The notes under the pieces were generated by a model that saw nothing but the letters and a program-made list of their open reading frames with translations, was not told where the DNA came from and ran no database searches. The translations under genes were made by a program, and so were the position numbers. This document shows positions 1 to 5,435 of a stretch of DNA of 5,471 bases, one piece after another. How positions within the stretch are numbered: position 1 is the stretch's first letter; each line of letters starts with the position of its first letter. Source of the DNA: an uncultured Clostridia bacterium (lineage in GTDB: Bacteria; Bacillota_A; Clostridia; TANB77; CAG-508); assembly GCA_944393405.1 (NCBI GenBank), contig CALYAC010000044.1, positions 1-5,471 on the forward strand. Direction: 5' to 3'.

Positions 1-281
1 TTATTTAATTTTCTTAATAAAATTTCTTGTTTTGTATCTCTTATTAAGCATGGAACTTTGTCATATCCTACTGCTTTCGCTGCTAGTAATCTTATTCTAC
101 TATCTAAAACATAATACCCATTTTCTTCTTGAATAACTTCAAATGGTTTCTTAATTCCTTCCTTTTTTATTTCCTCTATATATCTACAAACCTTTTCTAA
201 ATTTCTGCCACAAATATTGTTAGCCTTAACTCCTTTTATATCTTTTATTTCTATTTCTTTATACTCTTTATAAACCTTCAT
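1..281 (-). CDS. ParB-like nuclease-domain protein, 3' end cut by window edge
   Basis: I translated this by hand from ATG at 281-279; 93 codons stay open to the edge, so the C-terminus is missing. Residues 43-80 fit the N-terminal ParB/Srx fold: IKKPFEVI, then NGYYVLDSRIRLLAAKAVG (54-72), then VPCLI (76-80). In classical ParB this segment is G-[EH]-R-R-x-x-A-A and binds CTP; here it is S61-R62-I63-R64, so the glycine and one arginine are replaced. Proteins of this kind in phages and integrative elements may act in partition, as regulators or as nucleases. It is the last visible gene of the minus-strand replication operon, 74 bases after the loader gene, with its own AAAGGA site at 291-296, 9 bases before the start. 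The family call is fairly secure; a partition role is inference, because no ParA or parS is visible. Confidence 0.72.
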   Translation of the reverse strand, partial: MKVYKEYKEIEIKDIKGVKANNICGRNLEKVCRYIEEIKKEGIKKPFEVIQEENGYYVLDSRIRLLAAKAVGYDKVPCLIRDTKQEILLRKLN

Positions 282-355
282 ATTATCAAATCCTTTCTTT
301 TTTTCTATTTACTTTTTCAATTTTTTGTATTAAAATATAGTTACAATCATTTAAG

Positions 356-1192
356 TTAGCATTTAGTTTGGTCGCTTGTGCTAGCTTTTTCTTTTATATT
401 TTTTAGTGTTATTCCATAACACATTTGATACAATTTTGATATAATCGCATCTACTAGTTGCTCATCTTGACATTGACTAAATCTTTCAATTAAACCTTGT
501 TTATCAAACCTTGTTGTAATAATTATAGGTAATCTATTTTCATTTCTATTTTCTATTATTGTATATAATTTTTCTAATGCCCAATTACTTATTTTTTCTG
601 TTCCTAGATCATCAATTATTATCATATCTACATTCGAATATAACTCAATTAATTCATTCTCCGACTTTGTATTATCTTTAAAAGTTCCCTTTATCACATC
701 TAATAAAGTTGTTAATCTTCCCATTAATACTATCTTGTCATTTTCAATTAATTTATTAGCAATTGATGCTGCTAAATGTGTTTTTCCAACTCCTGACTCG
801 CCCATTATTATCAGTCCATTGTCATTTGCACTTGTAATATTTTTATTTACATAGTCTTTAGCAATTGCTATAACTAATTCATTTTTAGAATTACTATTAA
901 AATTTTCAAAGTTCAGATTTTGAAATTTTCTACAAATATAGTTTTGTTTATATATTTTATTTACAACTTCTCTAAAGTGCTTCCTTTTTTCAATTTCATA
1001 GTCTTGTTTATCTTTCTCTTTCCAATATTCTTGTGCTTTTTTGCAAGTACATCGTTCATATTCAATATTATCTGAAGAAAAATTAGCATATAAATAATCA
1101 AGACCAATTGGAGTTAATTCTCTGCCACAGTATTCACATTTTTTCAATTTTTTGTGGATAATTTCGTTATATTTTGTATTCTCTAAAGCCAT
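356..1192 (-). CDS. dnaC: DnaC-type replicative helicase loader (AAA+ ATPase)
   Basis: This 278-residue protein is a phage/element version of the DnaC/DnaI/IstB-like loaders, which use ATP to place the host replicative helicase on melted origin DNA in the cytoplasm. Visible motifs are a putative N-terminal zinc knuckle (C19, C22, C48, C50), a charged linker (about 51-80), Walker A GESGVGKT (131-138), Walker B MIIIDDLG (190-197) and a sensor-1-like IIITTRF (223-229). Length is typical of the family. The start is supported by a GAGGA site at 1201-1205, 8 bases upstream. The gene begins 26 bases inside the end of the replisome organizer gene, so the two are probably translationally coupled. IstB of IS21 elements shares the ATPase fold, but no transposase is adjacent and the organizer neighbour favours replication. 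The symbol follows common phage usage. Confidence 0.88.
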   Translation of the reverse strand: MALENTKYNEIIHKKLKKCEYCGRELTPIGLDYLYANFSSDNIEYERCTCKKAQEYWKEKDKQDYEIEKRKHFREVVNKIYKQNYICRKFQNLNFENFNSNSKNELVIAIAKDYVNKNITSANDNGLIIMGESGVGKTHLAASIANKLIENDKIVLMGRLTTLLDVIKGTFKDNTKSENELIELYSNVDMIIIDDLGTEKISNWALEKLYTIIENRNENRLPIIITTRFDKQGLIERFSQCQDEQLVDAIISKLYQMCYGITLKNIKEKASTSDQTKC

Positions 1193-1685
1193 TTTCTCTT
1201 TCCTCTCTTATATTTTTTTCTTTTCTTATTATTAATTCTTTTGTATTCTTTTCTTCTCCGTTACTTAACGTTTGAATAACGTTACTTTTTTCTTTTTCAC
1301 TTTTTAATTTTTCACGATATCTTTTTTGTCTTTCTCTATTTTGCATTTGATATTTTTCATAGTTTTCAATACTTTGATACTTGTCCCAATTTTTTATTAG
1401 AAATGTTTCCCCTTCTTTTATTAACATTTCTAATTCCAGAAATTTATTTAGAATTTTTTCTATTTTTTTCTTAGATTTTCCCATAATCTTTGAAAAATTT
1501 TCTATTGTCATAGGATTATTACCTCCTATTTCTAACCTTCCTTTGTTATTACATTCAACTGCTAATGCAATTAGCTGTATCCATACTCTAAAATAAGTAT
1601 CTCCATCAGTTAATTTTAAAATCAATTGAATCTTTCTGTTTGAAAAAATATTAGTTTCTGTTTTAAACCAAGGTAATTCATACAT
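1167..1685 (-). CDS. Phage replisome organizer, N-terminal winged-helix type
   Basis: This 172-residue protein matches the phage replisome organizer N-terminal domain as I know it: W6FKTETNIF, then the NRKIQLI segment (16-22), GDTYFRVWIQLIALA (28-42), a winged-helix core (about 55-90) and INWDKYQS-like residues INW-DKYQS shown here as IKNWDKYQS (97-105). A strongly basic tail follows (RERQKRYREKLK, 117-128) and then a low-complexity charged end. Known members bind origin DNA and recruit the helicase loader, which matches the loader gene overlapping its 3' end. Many relatives are longer and carry a DnaD-like C-terminal domain, which is absent here. The start is the only one in frame after TAA at 1710-1712. 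It lies just 2 bases after a strong AAAGGAGG (1688-1695), an unusually tight spacing; an upstream AGAGGA within the same purine run could serve instead. The stop of the excisionase-like gene is 28 bases upstream. Confidence 0.85.
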   Translation of the reverse strand: MYELPWFKTETNIFSNRKIQLILKLTDGDTYFRVWIQLIALAVECNNKGRLEIGGNNPMTIENFSKIMGKSKKKIEKILNKFLELEMLIKEGETFLIKNWDKYQSIENYEKYQMQNRERQKRYREKLKSEKEKSNVIQTLSNGEEKNTKELIIRKEKNIREERENGFREYKI

Positions 1686-1713
1686 ATCCTCCTTTCCTCT
1701 CTTTCCCTGTTAG

Positions 1714-1914
1714 CTAGTAACTAACTGATTCTTTTTCTTTTCTATTTAAATATTCATCTAATGCTTGAACTCTAAATAGAAATTTTCCACCAACTTTGGA
1801 GCATGGTATTTGTTTTCTTCTTACTAATTGATTAATTAACCAATAAGAAATTCCTAAATACTCTGCTGCTTCTTTCATTGTTAGTGTAGTTCTTTGTACT
1901 TTTTGTAGTTCCAT
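1714..1914 (-). CDS. Excisionase-family helix-turn-helix DNA-binding protein
   Basis: This 66-residue protein has the MerR-like winged-helix fold of the excisionase/HTH_17 family. The helix-turn-helix spans T12MKEAAEYLGISYWLINQLV31, the wing is KVGGKFLFRV (40-49) and a final helix is ALDEYLNRK (51-59). Such proteins bend DNA at attachment sites to help excision, or act as small transcription regulators; the sequence alone does not separate these. I chose ATG at 1914-1912 because AAAGGAGGC (1921-1929) lies 6 bases before it. The frame is open to another ATG at 1965, but that 17-residue extension would encode the ribosome binding site and promoter region and has no good site of its own. It is first in the minus-strand replication operon and diverges from the DUF6076-like gene, which favours a role at the element's excision/control switch. 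Confidence 0.8.
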   Translation of the reverse strand: MELQKVQRTTLTMKEAAEYLGISYWLINQLVRRKQIPCSKVGGKFLFRVQALDEYLNRKEKESVSY

Positions 1915-1920
1915 AAAATC

Positions 1921-1929
1921 GCCTCCTTT
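1921..1929 (-). promoter_or_regulatory. Ribosome binding site fixing the excisionase-like start
   Basis: Reads AAAGGAGGC on the minus strand, 6 bases before ATG at 1914. It shows that the upstream in-frame ATG at 1965 is not the main start. Confidence 0.8.
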
Positions 1930-1937
1930 CATTATGT

Positions 1938-1965
1938 ATATTAGTCTGTCAATCCTCGTTAACAA
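1938..1965 (-). promoter_or_regulatory. Candidate promoter of the minus-strand replication operon
   Basis: On the minus strand TTGTTA (1965-1960) and TAATAT (1943-1938) are 16 bases apart. The implied transcript would begin near 1931 and reach the excisionase-like start within about 20 bases. The match is only moderate. A perfect TTGACA (1952-1947) lies inside this stretch but has no -10 at a proper distance. The -35 overlaps a GTTAAC palindrome (1958-1963), which would allow repression. Confidence 0.35.
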
Positions 1966-2086
1966 GTTTTATATGTTTTTTCATGTTAACTAATTGAATT
2001 TTACCACGCTTTATGATAAAATCCTATTAAATTTAGAGAATTCAGTTATCAAAACGAAATTTTTGGTTTTTTTATAATTTGTTAAC
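1958..2086. repeat. Three GTTAAC palindromes in the divergent control region
   Basis: GTTAAC occurs at 1958-1963, 1985-1990 and 2081-2086. The last is the centre of a 12-base perfect palindrome TTTGTTAACAAA (2078-2089). The first overlaps the candidate -35 of the minus-strand operon. The second ends four bases before the -35 of the plus-strand gene. The third overlaps the ribosome binding site of the plus-strand gene. I found no GTTAAC inside any gene of the window and one more before the integrase gene. This placement suggests operators for a dimeric regulator, which is inference. Confidence 0.5.
1994..2022 (+). promoter_or_regulatory. Promoter of the DUF6076-like gene
   Basis: TTGAAT (1994-1999), a 17-base spacer and TAAAAT (2017-2022) fit a housekeeping sigma-A promoter. 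TG at 2014-2015 adds an extended -10. A start near 2029 gives an untranslated leader of about 70 bases. Confidence 0.68.
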
Positions 2087-2093
2087 AAAGGAG
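2087..2093 (+). promoter_or_regulatory. Ribosome binding site of the DUF6076-like gene, overlapping a palindrome
   Basis: AAAGGAG lies 7 bases before ATG at 2101. Its first three bases are the last three of the palindrome TTTGTTAACAAA, so a protein bound there could also block transcription shortly after initiation. Confidence 0.7.
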
Positions 2094-2100
2094 ATTCGAT

Positions 2101-3339
2101 ATGGAAAGAAAAAACAAAATCAGTATTTCTTTTGATCCTTCTTATTTTGCTCAAATATTTATCCATACTTCAGGAGCTTATTTAAGCAAACCTATCAGCA
2201 AGAATAATTATAAATATTTAGCAAATTTAAGGACTATTCCACCTGATGAAAAATTTGGGCAATTAGTTTTAGAACTTGAAAAAGTAACTTCTGAATCAGA
2301 AAAAGAAAAAATAATAAGTGAATTAAAATCAATAGTGGAAATTGATAAAACTGTTGAGTCTCTTCCTCTTTCTTTTAAAGATAATATAGAAGATTTAAAA
2401 GGTTATATAGTTTTTGAGCCAACATCTGCTGTTGAACACTATGATCTGTCTTTATTAGATTTTATAAGCTATAATTTCGATGTATTTAATGATTATTTAT
2501 TGTTTTTTATAAATTTCTTTGATTATTTTATAGATAAATTAGATGATAAAGATATTAAGTATATTGAATTAGATACTTTATATCCTGTAAGTGAAATAAT
2601 TGAAATAGCTAAAAAATATTATGAAAAAGAAAAGGGAAATTTAATATATTATCAAAGTCTTTTTAAGAAATGTATTAATTTTGTTTATAAAATTAATAAT
2701 CCTTTTGATATGAAATATTTAACACATAAACAAATATTCTTCTTATATAATCAATTATATCAAGATACTTTTACAGAATTTAAACAAGACTTTCATTCAA
2801 CAGATTTATTGGATTATCAATATAATGACTTTCCTATAAGAAAAGAATTAATTGGACTTGAAGATATAAATATTCTGATTTCTACTATTGAAAAAATCGA
2901 TCCTACTGGTAGAAAACTTAATAGTCTTCAACAATTTGAAACTACTAATTTATTTACAAGTTTTTATATTACCTTATTCAATGTAGTTGCTGTAAATAAA
3001 ATGCATATTAAAATTTGTGGTAATTGTGGAAGATACTTCATAACCCATAAAGATACAGTTACATATTGTGACAGAATTACAAAAGATAATATGACTTGTA
3101 AAGAAATTGGAAATAAAGAATATCAAAAACGAAAAAAAGAAAATGATACAACATATGATAAATATAGAAAAATTGGAAGTAGAAAGCAACTTAGAGCTAA
3201 ACGAAATCCTAAAATAACTATGTATCAAAAAGATTTAGAACAATATAGAAAAACTGGTAAACAAATGTATAAGGATGTATGCTCTGGCAAAATTTCTAAC
3301 AAAGAATTTGCAAAATGGGTAGATGAGCAAGATAAATAA
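2101..3339 (+). CDS. DUF6076-like protein with C-terminal zinc site
   Basis: This 412-residue cytoplasmic protein has no known biochemical function that I can name. I recognise the C-terminal pattern as that of the DUF6076 family of Firmicutes: ICGNCGRYFI (305-314), TYCDR (321-325) and TCKEIGNKEYQKRKK (332-346). C306, C309, C323 and C333 would hold one zinc ion. The arrangement resembles the CGNR-type treble clef, which binds DNA, and a basic region follows (RKIGSRKQLRAKRNPK, 356-371). The N-terminal 300 residues are acidic, helical-looking and rich in Tyr and Phe, with a hydrophobic stretch at 128-145 that contains too many Asp and Asn to be a clear membrane segment. The gene stands alone, with its own promoter and terminator, divergent from the excisionase-like operon. 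That position is usual for an element repressor, so a regulatory role is plausible but inferred. Confidence 0.75.
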   Translation: MERKNKISISFDPSYFAQIFIHTSGAYLSKPISKNNYKYLANLRTIPPDEKFGQLVLELEKVTSESEKEKIISELKSIVEIDKTVESLPLSFKDNIEDLKGYIVFEPTSAVEHYDLSLLDFISYNFDVFNDYLLFFINFFDYFIDKLDDKDIKYIELDTLYPVSEIIEIAKKYYEKEKGNLIYYQSLFKKCINFVYKINNPFDMKYLTHKQIFFLYNQLYQDTFTEFKQDFHSTDLLDYQYNDFPIRKELIGLEDINILISTIEKIDPTGRKLNSLQQFETTNLFTSFYITLFNVVAVNKMHIKICGNCGRYFITHKDTVTYCDRITKDNMTCKEIGNKEYQKRKKENDTTYDKYRKIGSRKQLRAKRNPKITMYQKDLEQYRKTGKQMYKDVCSGKISNKEFAKWVDEQDK

Positions 3340-3374
3340 AAAAACAAGATAGGAGCTTCCATGTCTTGTTTTTT
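3339..3374. terminator. Bidirectional intrinsic terminator between convergent genes
   Basis: AAAAAACAAGA (3339-3349) pairs base for base with TCTTGTTTTTT (3364-3374). The stem continues inward through a G-T pair, an A-T pair, a bulged A and GGA/TCC, closing on a GCT loop. On the plus strand the T-rich arm follows the DUF6076-like gene directly. Read on the minus strand, the same hairpin ends in a run of T after the nuclease gene, so it can stop both transcripts. Confidence 0.88.
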
Positions 3375-3383
3375 AGAGTGTTG

Positions 3384-3401
3384 ACAAAGTATAACCTTTG
3401 T
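3384..3401 (-). repeat. Short inverted repeat after the nuclease gene
   Basis: ACAAAG (3384-3389) and CTTTGT (3396-3401) form a 6-bp stem with a 6-base loop, 3 bases past the nuclease stop codon. There is no T-run after it; it may stabilise the mRNA end, or be chance. Confidence 0.3.
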
Positions 3402-3404
3402 TGC

Positions 3405-4169
3405 TTATGGGTTTATATATATTTTTACAAAGTTTTCATTTTCATTTTCTAAATCTTTCACTATTCCTTCTGGATTTACTATTCTTCCTTCTGGATCATA
3501 TACAAAACAAATCAATTTTTTACAATCTGGATGAGATTTATACTTGGCTATATCAATAATCAATTGTTCTCCTAAATCTTTATCCTTCATTGTTTTTCTT
3601 GTTTTTTTAACTTCTATTACTGTTTTCTCTTCTTTTAGCAAAAAATCTACTCTTGAAGAATTTCCTGCATAGCTAGGAGTCCATTCTTCTTTTCTGATAT
3701 CTTTGAAAAATATTTGCAATATTGCAAACAATAAATCTTGTACATCATATTCATCATCAACATCTATAGTATTTCTGCTATCATATCTATTTCTTAAACT
3801 TTTAACAACTTTATGAAAATTGTTGAATATTAAATCAAAAATATTGGCAAGATTTATTTTTTCTTTTTTTTCTAATAAAATATATTCTCTTTCTATGTAC
3901 AATTTTAAATTTTGTATTATTTTCTCTATCATCTTAATATTTTCTATGCAGTTATAGTTAAGAGATGATAACTTTTTAATATTTTCATCATCACTATCTT
4001 TTAGTATTAACTTAAATAGTGTTTTAACCTTTAGAATAAAAGCATCATATACTTCCTCTTTTATAAGATCAATACCATAATCTATATCAAAGTATATACT
4101 TGAATTCAAGATATCTTGTATTTCTTCTAATAATTCATTTAACTCTTTTATTGCATCTTCTTTATTCAT
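3405..4169 (-). CDS. PD-(D/E)XK nuclease, DpnII/MboI-like restriction domain
   Basis: This 254-residue protein has two parts. Residues 1 to about 135 are helical and charged, without a family I recognise. Residues about 138-254 match the DpnII/MboI-type restriction endonuclease-like fold: DVQDLLFAIL (142-151), DIRKEEWTPSYAG (157-169), SRVDFLL (172-178) with catalytic D175, VIEVKKTR (184-191) with E186 and K188, then LGEQLIIDIAKY (199-210) and CFVYDPEGRI (221-230). D175...E186-x-K188 is the metal-binding core, and all three residues are intact. It should cut DNA or RNA; the target is unknown. I chose ATG at 4169 because AAAGGA (4178-4183) is 8 bases away; the ATG at 4175 is only 2 bases from it and would add Met-Lys. 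No methyltransferase is visible, so this is not a simple restriction-modification pair. The upstream gene ends 12 bases before, so the two are co-expressed. Confidence 0.84.
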   Translation of the reverse strand: MNKEDAIKELNELLEEIQDILNSSIYFDIDYGIDLIKEEVYDAFILKVKTLFKLILKDSDDENIKKLSSLNYNCIENIKMIEKIIQNLKLYIEREYILLEKKEKINLANIFDLIFNNFHKVVKSLRNRYDSRNTIDVDDEYDVQDLLFAILQIFFKDIRKEEWTPSYAGNSSRVDFLLKEEKTVIEVKKTRKTMKDKDLGEQLIIDIAKYKSHPDCKKLICFVYDPEGRIVNPEGIVKDLENENENFVKIYINP

Positions 4170-4177
4170 TTTCATCT

Positions 4178-4183
4178 TCCTTT
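4178..4183 (-). promoter_or_regulatory. Ribosome binding site deciding the nuclease start
   Basis: AAAGGA on the minus strand begins within the TAA stop codon of the upstream gene (4184-4182). It lies 8 bases before ATG at 4169 and only 2 before ATG at 4175, favouring the former and suggesting translational coupling. Confidence 0.65.
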
Positions 4184-5252
4184 ACATTTTGTTTGAATCT
4201 AATAGTTTTGTTTTTATTTCTGTTAAAAATTTCTGCTTTTGCTTACTTTCCATTTTAAATTCTTCATCATCTATCTTCACATTGCATGCGCTTTTAGCCA
4301 AATGTAAGGTCTGTTTTGATAATAAATTAAATGCTTTTTCTAAATTTTGTTTAGAAGCTGTAATATCACATCCATTATCTTGCAATAATTTCATTAATTC
4401 AGCATCTTCCTTTAAAGTTACTGCTAATTTTTGATGAGATAATATTTTATCTTCCTGTTGAAAATTAGCCTGTACCCAAGTAACAGCTTTTTTCAAAATT
4501 TTCTTCAATATTTCTATTATTATTTTTTCTCCTGATACCTTTGAAAACAATGAACCAGACTCAATTTTTACAATTTTTAGTTCATTATATTTAACAGATT
4601 GTATATTATTTGTTAGTAAATTCTCTATCTCATAATATGAATCATTAATATTCTTTAATAATGTTGCAAATTCTTCCATTGTATAATCAATCTCAAGCAA
4701 TTGTATACAAAGTACGGTATTATTCTGTTTATCTATTACTTCTTCATTTTCTGAAAGTAAAGAATAATCTGCATACATTTTTAAAGTATTCTCAAAAAGC
4801 ATTTTATATTTTATTAACTCATTAGCAAAATTTATCATTTTAATCTGATTTTCATCATCTTTTTGAAATTCTTGGTATGCATTAAATAGATTGTCCGTTT
4901 CATTGATGAAATTTTGTATATAATCTTCTGTATCTATGTTATTTTCGTTTTTATAATAATCTATTGTTTGTTTAAATTCTCCAAATGCTTTAAAAATTAA
5001 ATATGATGAAAAAACTCTTTTCATTTCTTTCACATTATTCTCATATTCAGATTTGATTTTTCCTTCTCCAACTATATAATGAGTTCCATCAGAACCACTT
5101 GCAGTTCTTGCCTTTAATACTTTTGTAAGTGTTTCAGTGGTATATGTAATATATTTTTCAGACCATTCAAATATTGGATTTAATACTTGATACAATTTTG
5201 TTAATTCTTTATTTATTAGTTCATAATAATTTATAATTTGATATGATAACAT
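4182..5252 (-). CDS. Unrecognised 356-residue helical protein, partner of the nuclease
   Basis: I do not recognise this family. The protein has no signal peptide, no convincing membrane span and no metal or nucleotide motif that I can see. Residues 1 to about 215 look almost wholly helical, with heptad-like leucine, isoleucine and tyrosine spacing, broken by a Gly/Ser/Thr-rich loop (ASGSDGTHYIVGEG, 51-64). Residues 222-264 differ: a likely strand LKIVKI, then ESGSLF and a long amphipathic helix (IIIEILKKILKKAVTWV). The remaining part (270-356) is a lysine-rich helical tail. It has its own promoter and an AAAGGAG site (5258-5264) 5 bases before ATG at 5252. Its stop lies 12 bases before the nuclease start, so the two proteins very likely work together. 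The family is unknown; a sensor, scaffold or inhibitor role for the nuclease is inference from context. Confidence 0.75.
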   Translation of the reverse strand: MLSYQIINYYELINKELTKLYQVLNPIFEWSEKYITYTTETLTKVLKARTASGSDGTHYIVGEGKIKSEYENNVKEMKRVFSSYLIFKAFGEFKQTIDYYKNENNIDTEDYIQNFINETDNLFNAYQEFQKDDENQIKMINFANELIKYKMLFENTLKMYADYSLLSENEEVIDKQNNTVLCIQLLEIDYTMEEFATLLKNINDSYYEIENLLTNNIQSVKYNELKIVKIESGSLFSKVSGEKIIIEILKKILKKAVTWVQANFQQEDKILSHQKLAVTLKEDAELMKLLQDNGCDITASKQNLEKAFNLLSKQTLHLAKSACNVKIDDEEFKMESKQKQKFLTEIKTKLLDSNKM

Positions 5253-5275
5253 ATTTTCTCCTTTCTATCTGCGTA

Positions 5276-5304
5276 ATTATACCACTTTTTTCTACCTTTT
5301 TCCA
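5276..5304 (-). promoter_or_regulatory. Promoter of the two-gene nuclease operon
   Basis: On the minus strand a perfect TATAAT (5281-5276) is preceded by TGG, an extended -10. A weak -35 TGGAAA (5304-5299) is 17 bases further up. A start near 5269 leaves a leader of about 17 bases that holds the AAAGGAG site. Confidence 0.7.
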
Positions 5305-5310
5305 TATTTT

Positions 5311-5326
5311 TAATAATTTTTTATTA
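5311..5326. repeat. A+T-only inverted repeat between two divergent promoters
   Basis: TAATAA (5311-5316) and TTATTA (5321-5326) flank four T. It contains no G or C and could simply be an A+T-rich upstream element for either promoter. Confidence 0.3.
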
Positions 5327-5339
5327 TTTTTATAAAACC

Positions 5340-5368
5340 TTGCATTTTGTTATCATTTGTTATATAAT
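5340..5368 (+). promoter_or_regulatory. Probable promoter of the integrase gene
   Basis: TTGCAT (5340-5345), a 17-base spacer and a perfect TATAAT (5363-5368) face the integrase gene. The start would be near 5375, directly at a GTTAAC palindrome. Two TTTGTTAT repeats (5346-5353 and 5356-5363) fill the spacer, ten bases apart. Confidence 0.58.
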
Positions 5369-5375
5369 TTATATT

Positions 5376-5381
5376 GTTAAC
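5376..5381. repeat. Fourth GTTAAC palindrome, at the integrase transcription start
   Basis: Same hexamer as the three copies at 1958-2086. Its flank (ATTGTTAACGG) agrees best with the copy at 1958-1963 read on the minus strand (CTTGTTAACGA). A protein bound here would cover the predicted start of the integrase transcript. Confidence 0.42.
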
Positions 5382-5416
5382 GGATATATTTCCTCTCCCA
5401 CCCATAGTTATACCTG

Positions 5417-5426
5417 AAAGGAGGTG
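5417..5426 (+). promoter_or_regulatory. Strong ribosome binding site of the integrase gene
   Basis: AAAGGAGGTG, nearly a full complement of the 16S rRNA tail, is 9 bases before ATG at 5436. ACCT (5412-5415) could pair with AGGT (5422-5425) and partly hide it. Confidence 0.8.
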
Positions 5427-5435
5427 AAAAAGGTA

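Noticed and set aside
325..346. Inverted repeat TTGTA...TACAA between the loader and ParB-like genes
   Set aside because: Five-base A+T-rich arms with a 12-base loop and no following T-run; too weak for a terminator or operator call.
356..1192. IstB transposition helper of an IS21-type insertion sequence
   Set aside because: No IstA transposase or terminal repeats, and the overlap with a replisome organizer gene fits a helicase loader better.
1381..1596. Plus-strand open frame of 71 codons
   Set aside because: It lies antisense within the replisome organizer gene, has no convincing ribosome binding site and a Phe/Ser/Ile-rich composition typical of antisense reading.
1915..1965. N-terminal extension of the excisionase-like gene starting at ATG 1965
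   Set aside because: The extension would encode the strong AAAGGAGGC site and promoter-like DNA, and has no good ribosome binding site of its own.
2974..3228. Minus-strand open frame of 84 codons
   Set aside because: Antisense to the zinc-site part of the DUF6076-like gene; hydrophobic Phe/Ile/Ser-rich shadow product.
3381..3386. TTGACA as a -35 element on the plus strand
   Set aside because: No -10 at a suitable distance and it would read antisense into the nuclease gene.
4189..4434. Plus-strand open frame of 81 codons
   Set aside because: Antisense to the 3' part of the 356-residue protein gene, with no supporting signals.
5277..5414. TTATACC direct repeat (5277-5283 and 5408-5414) as a possible attachment core
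   Set aside because: Seven bases only, one copy is part of the nuclease operon promoter, and integrase attachment sites are expected outside the integrase gene.
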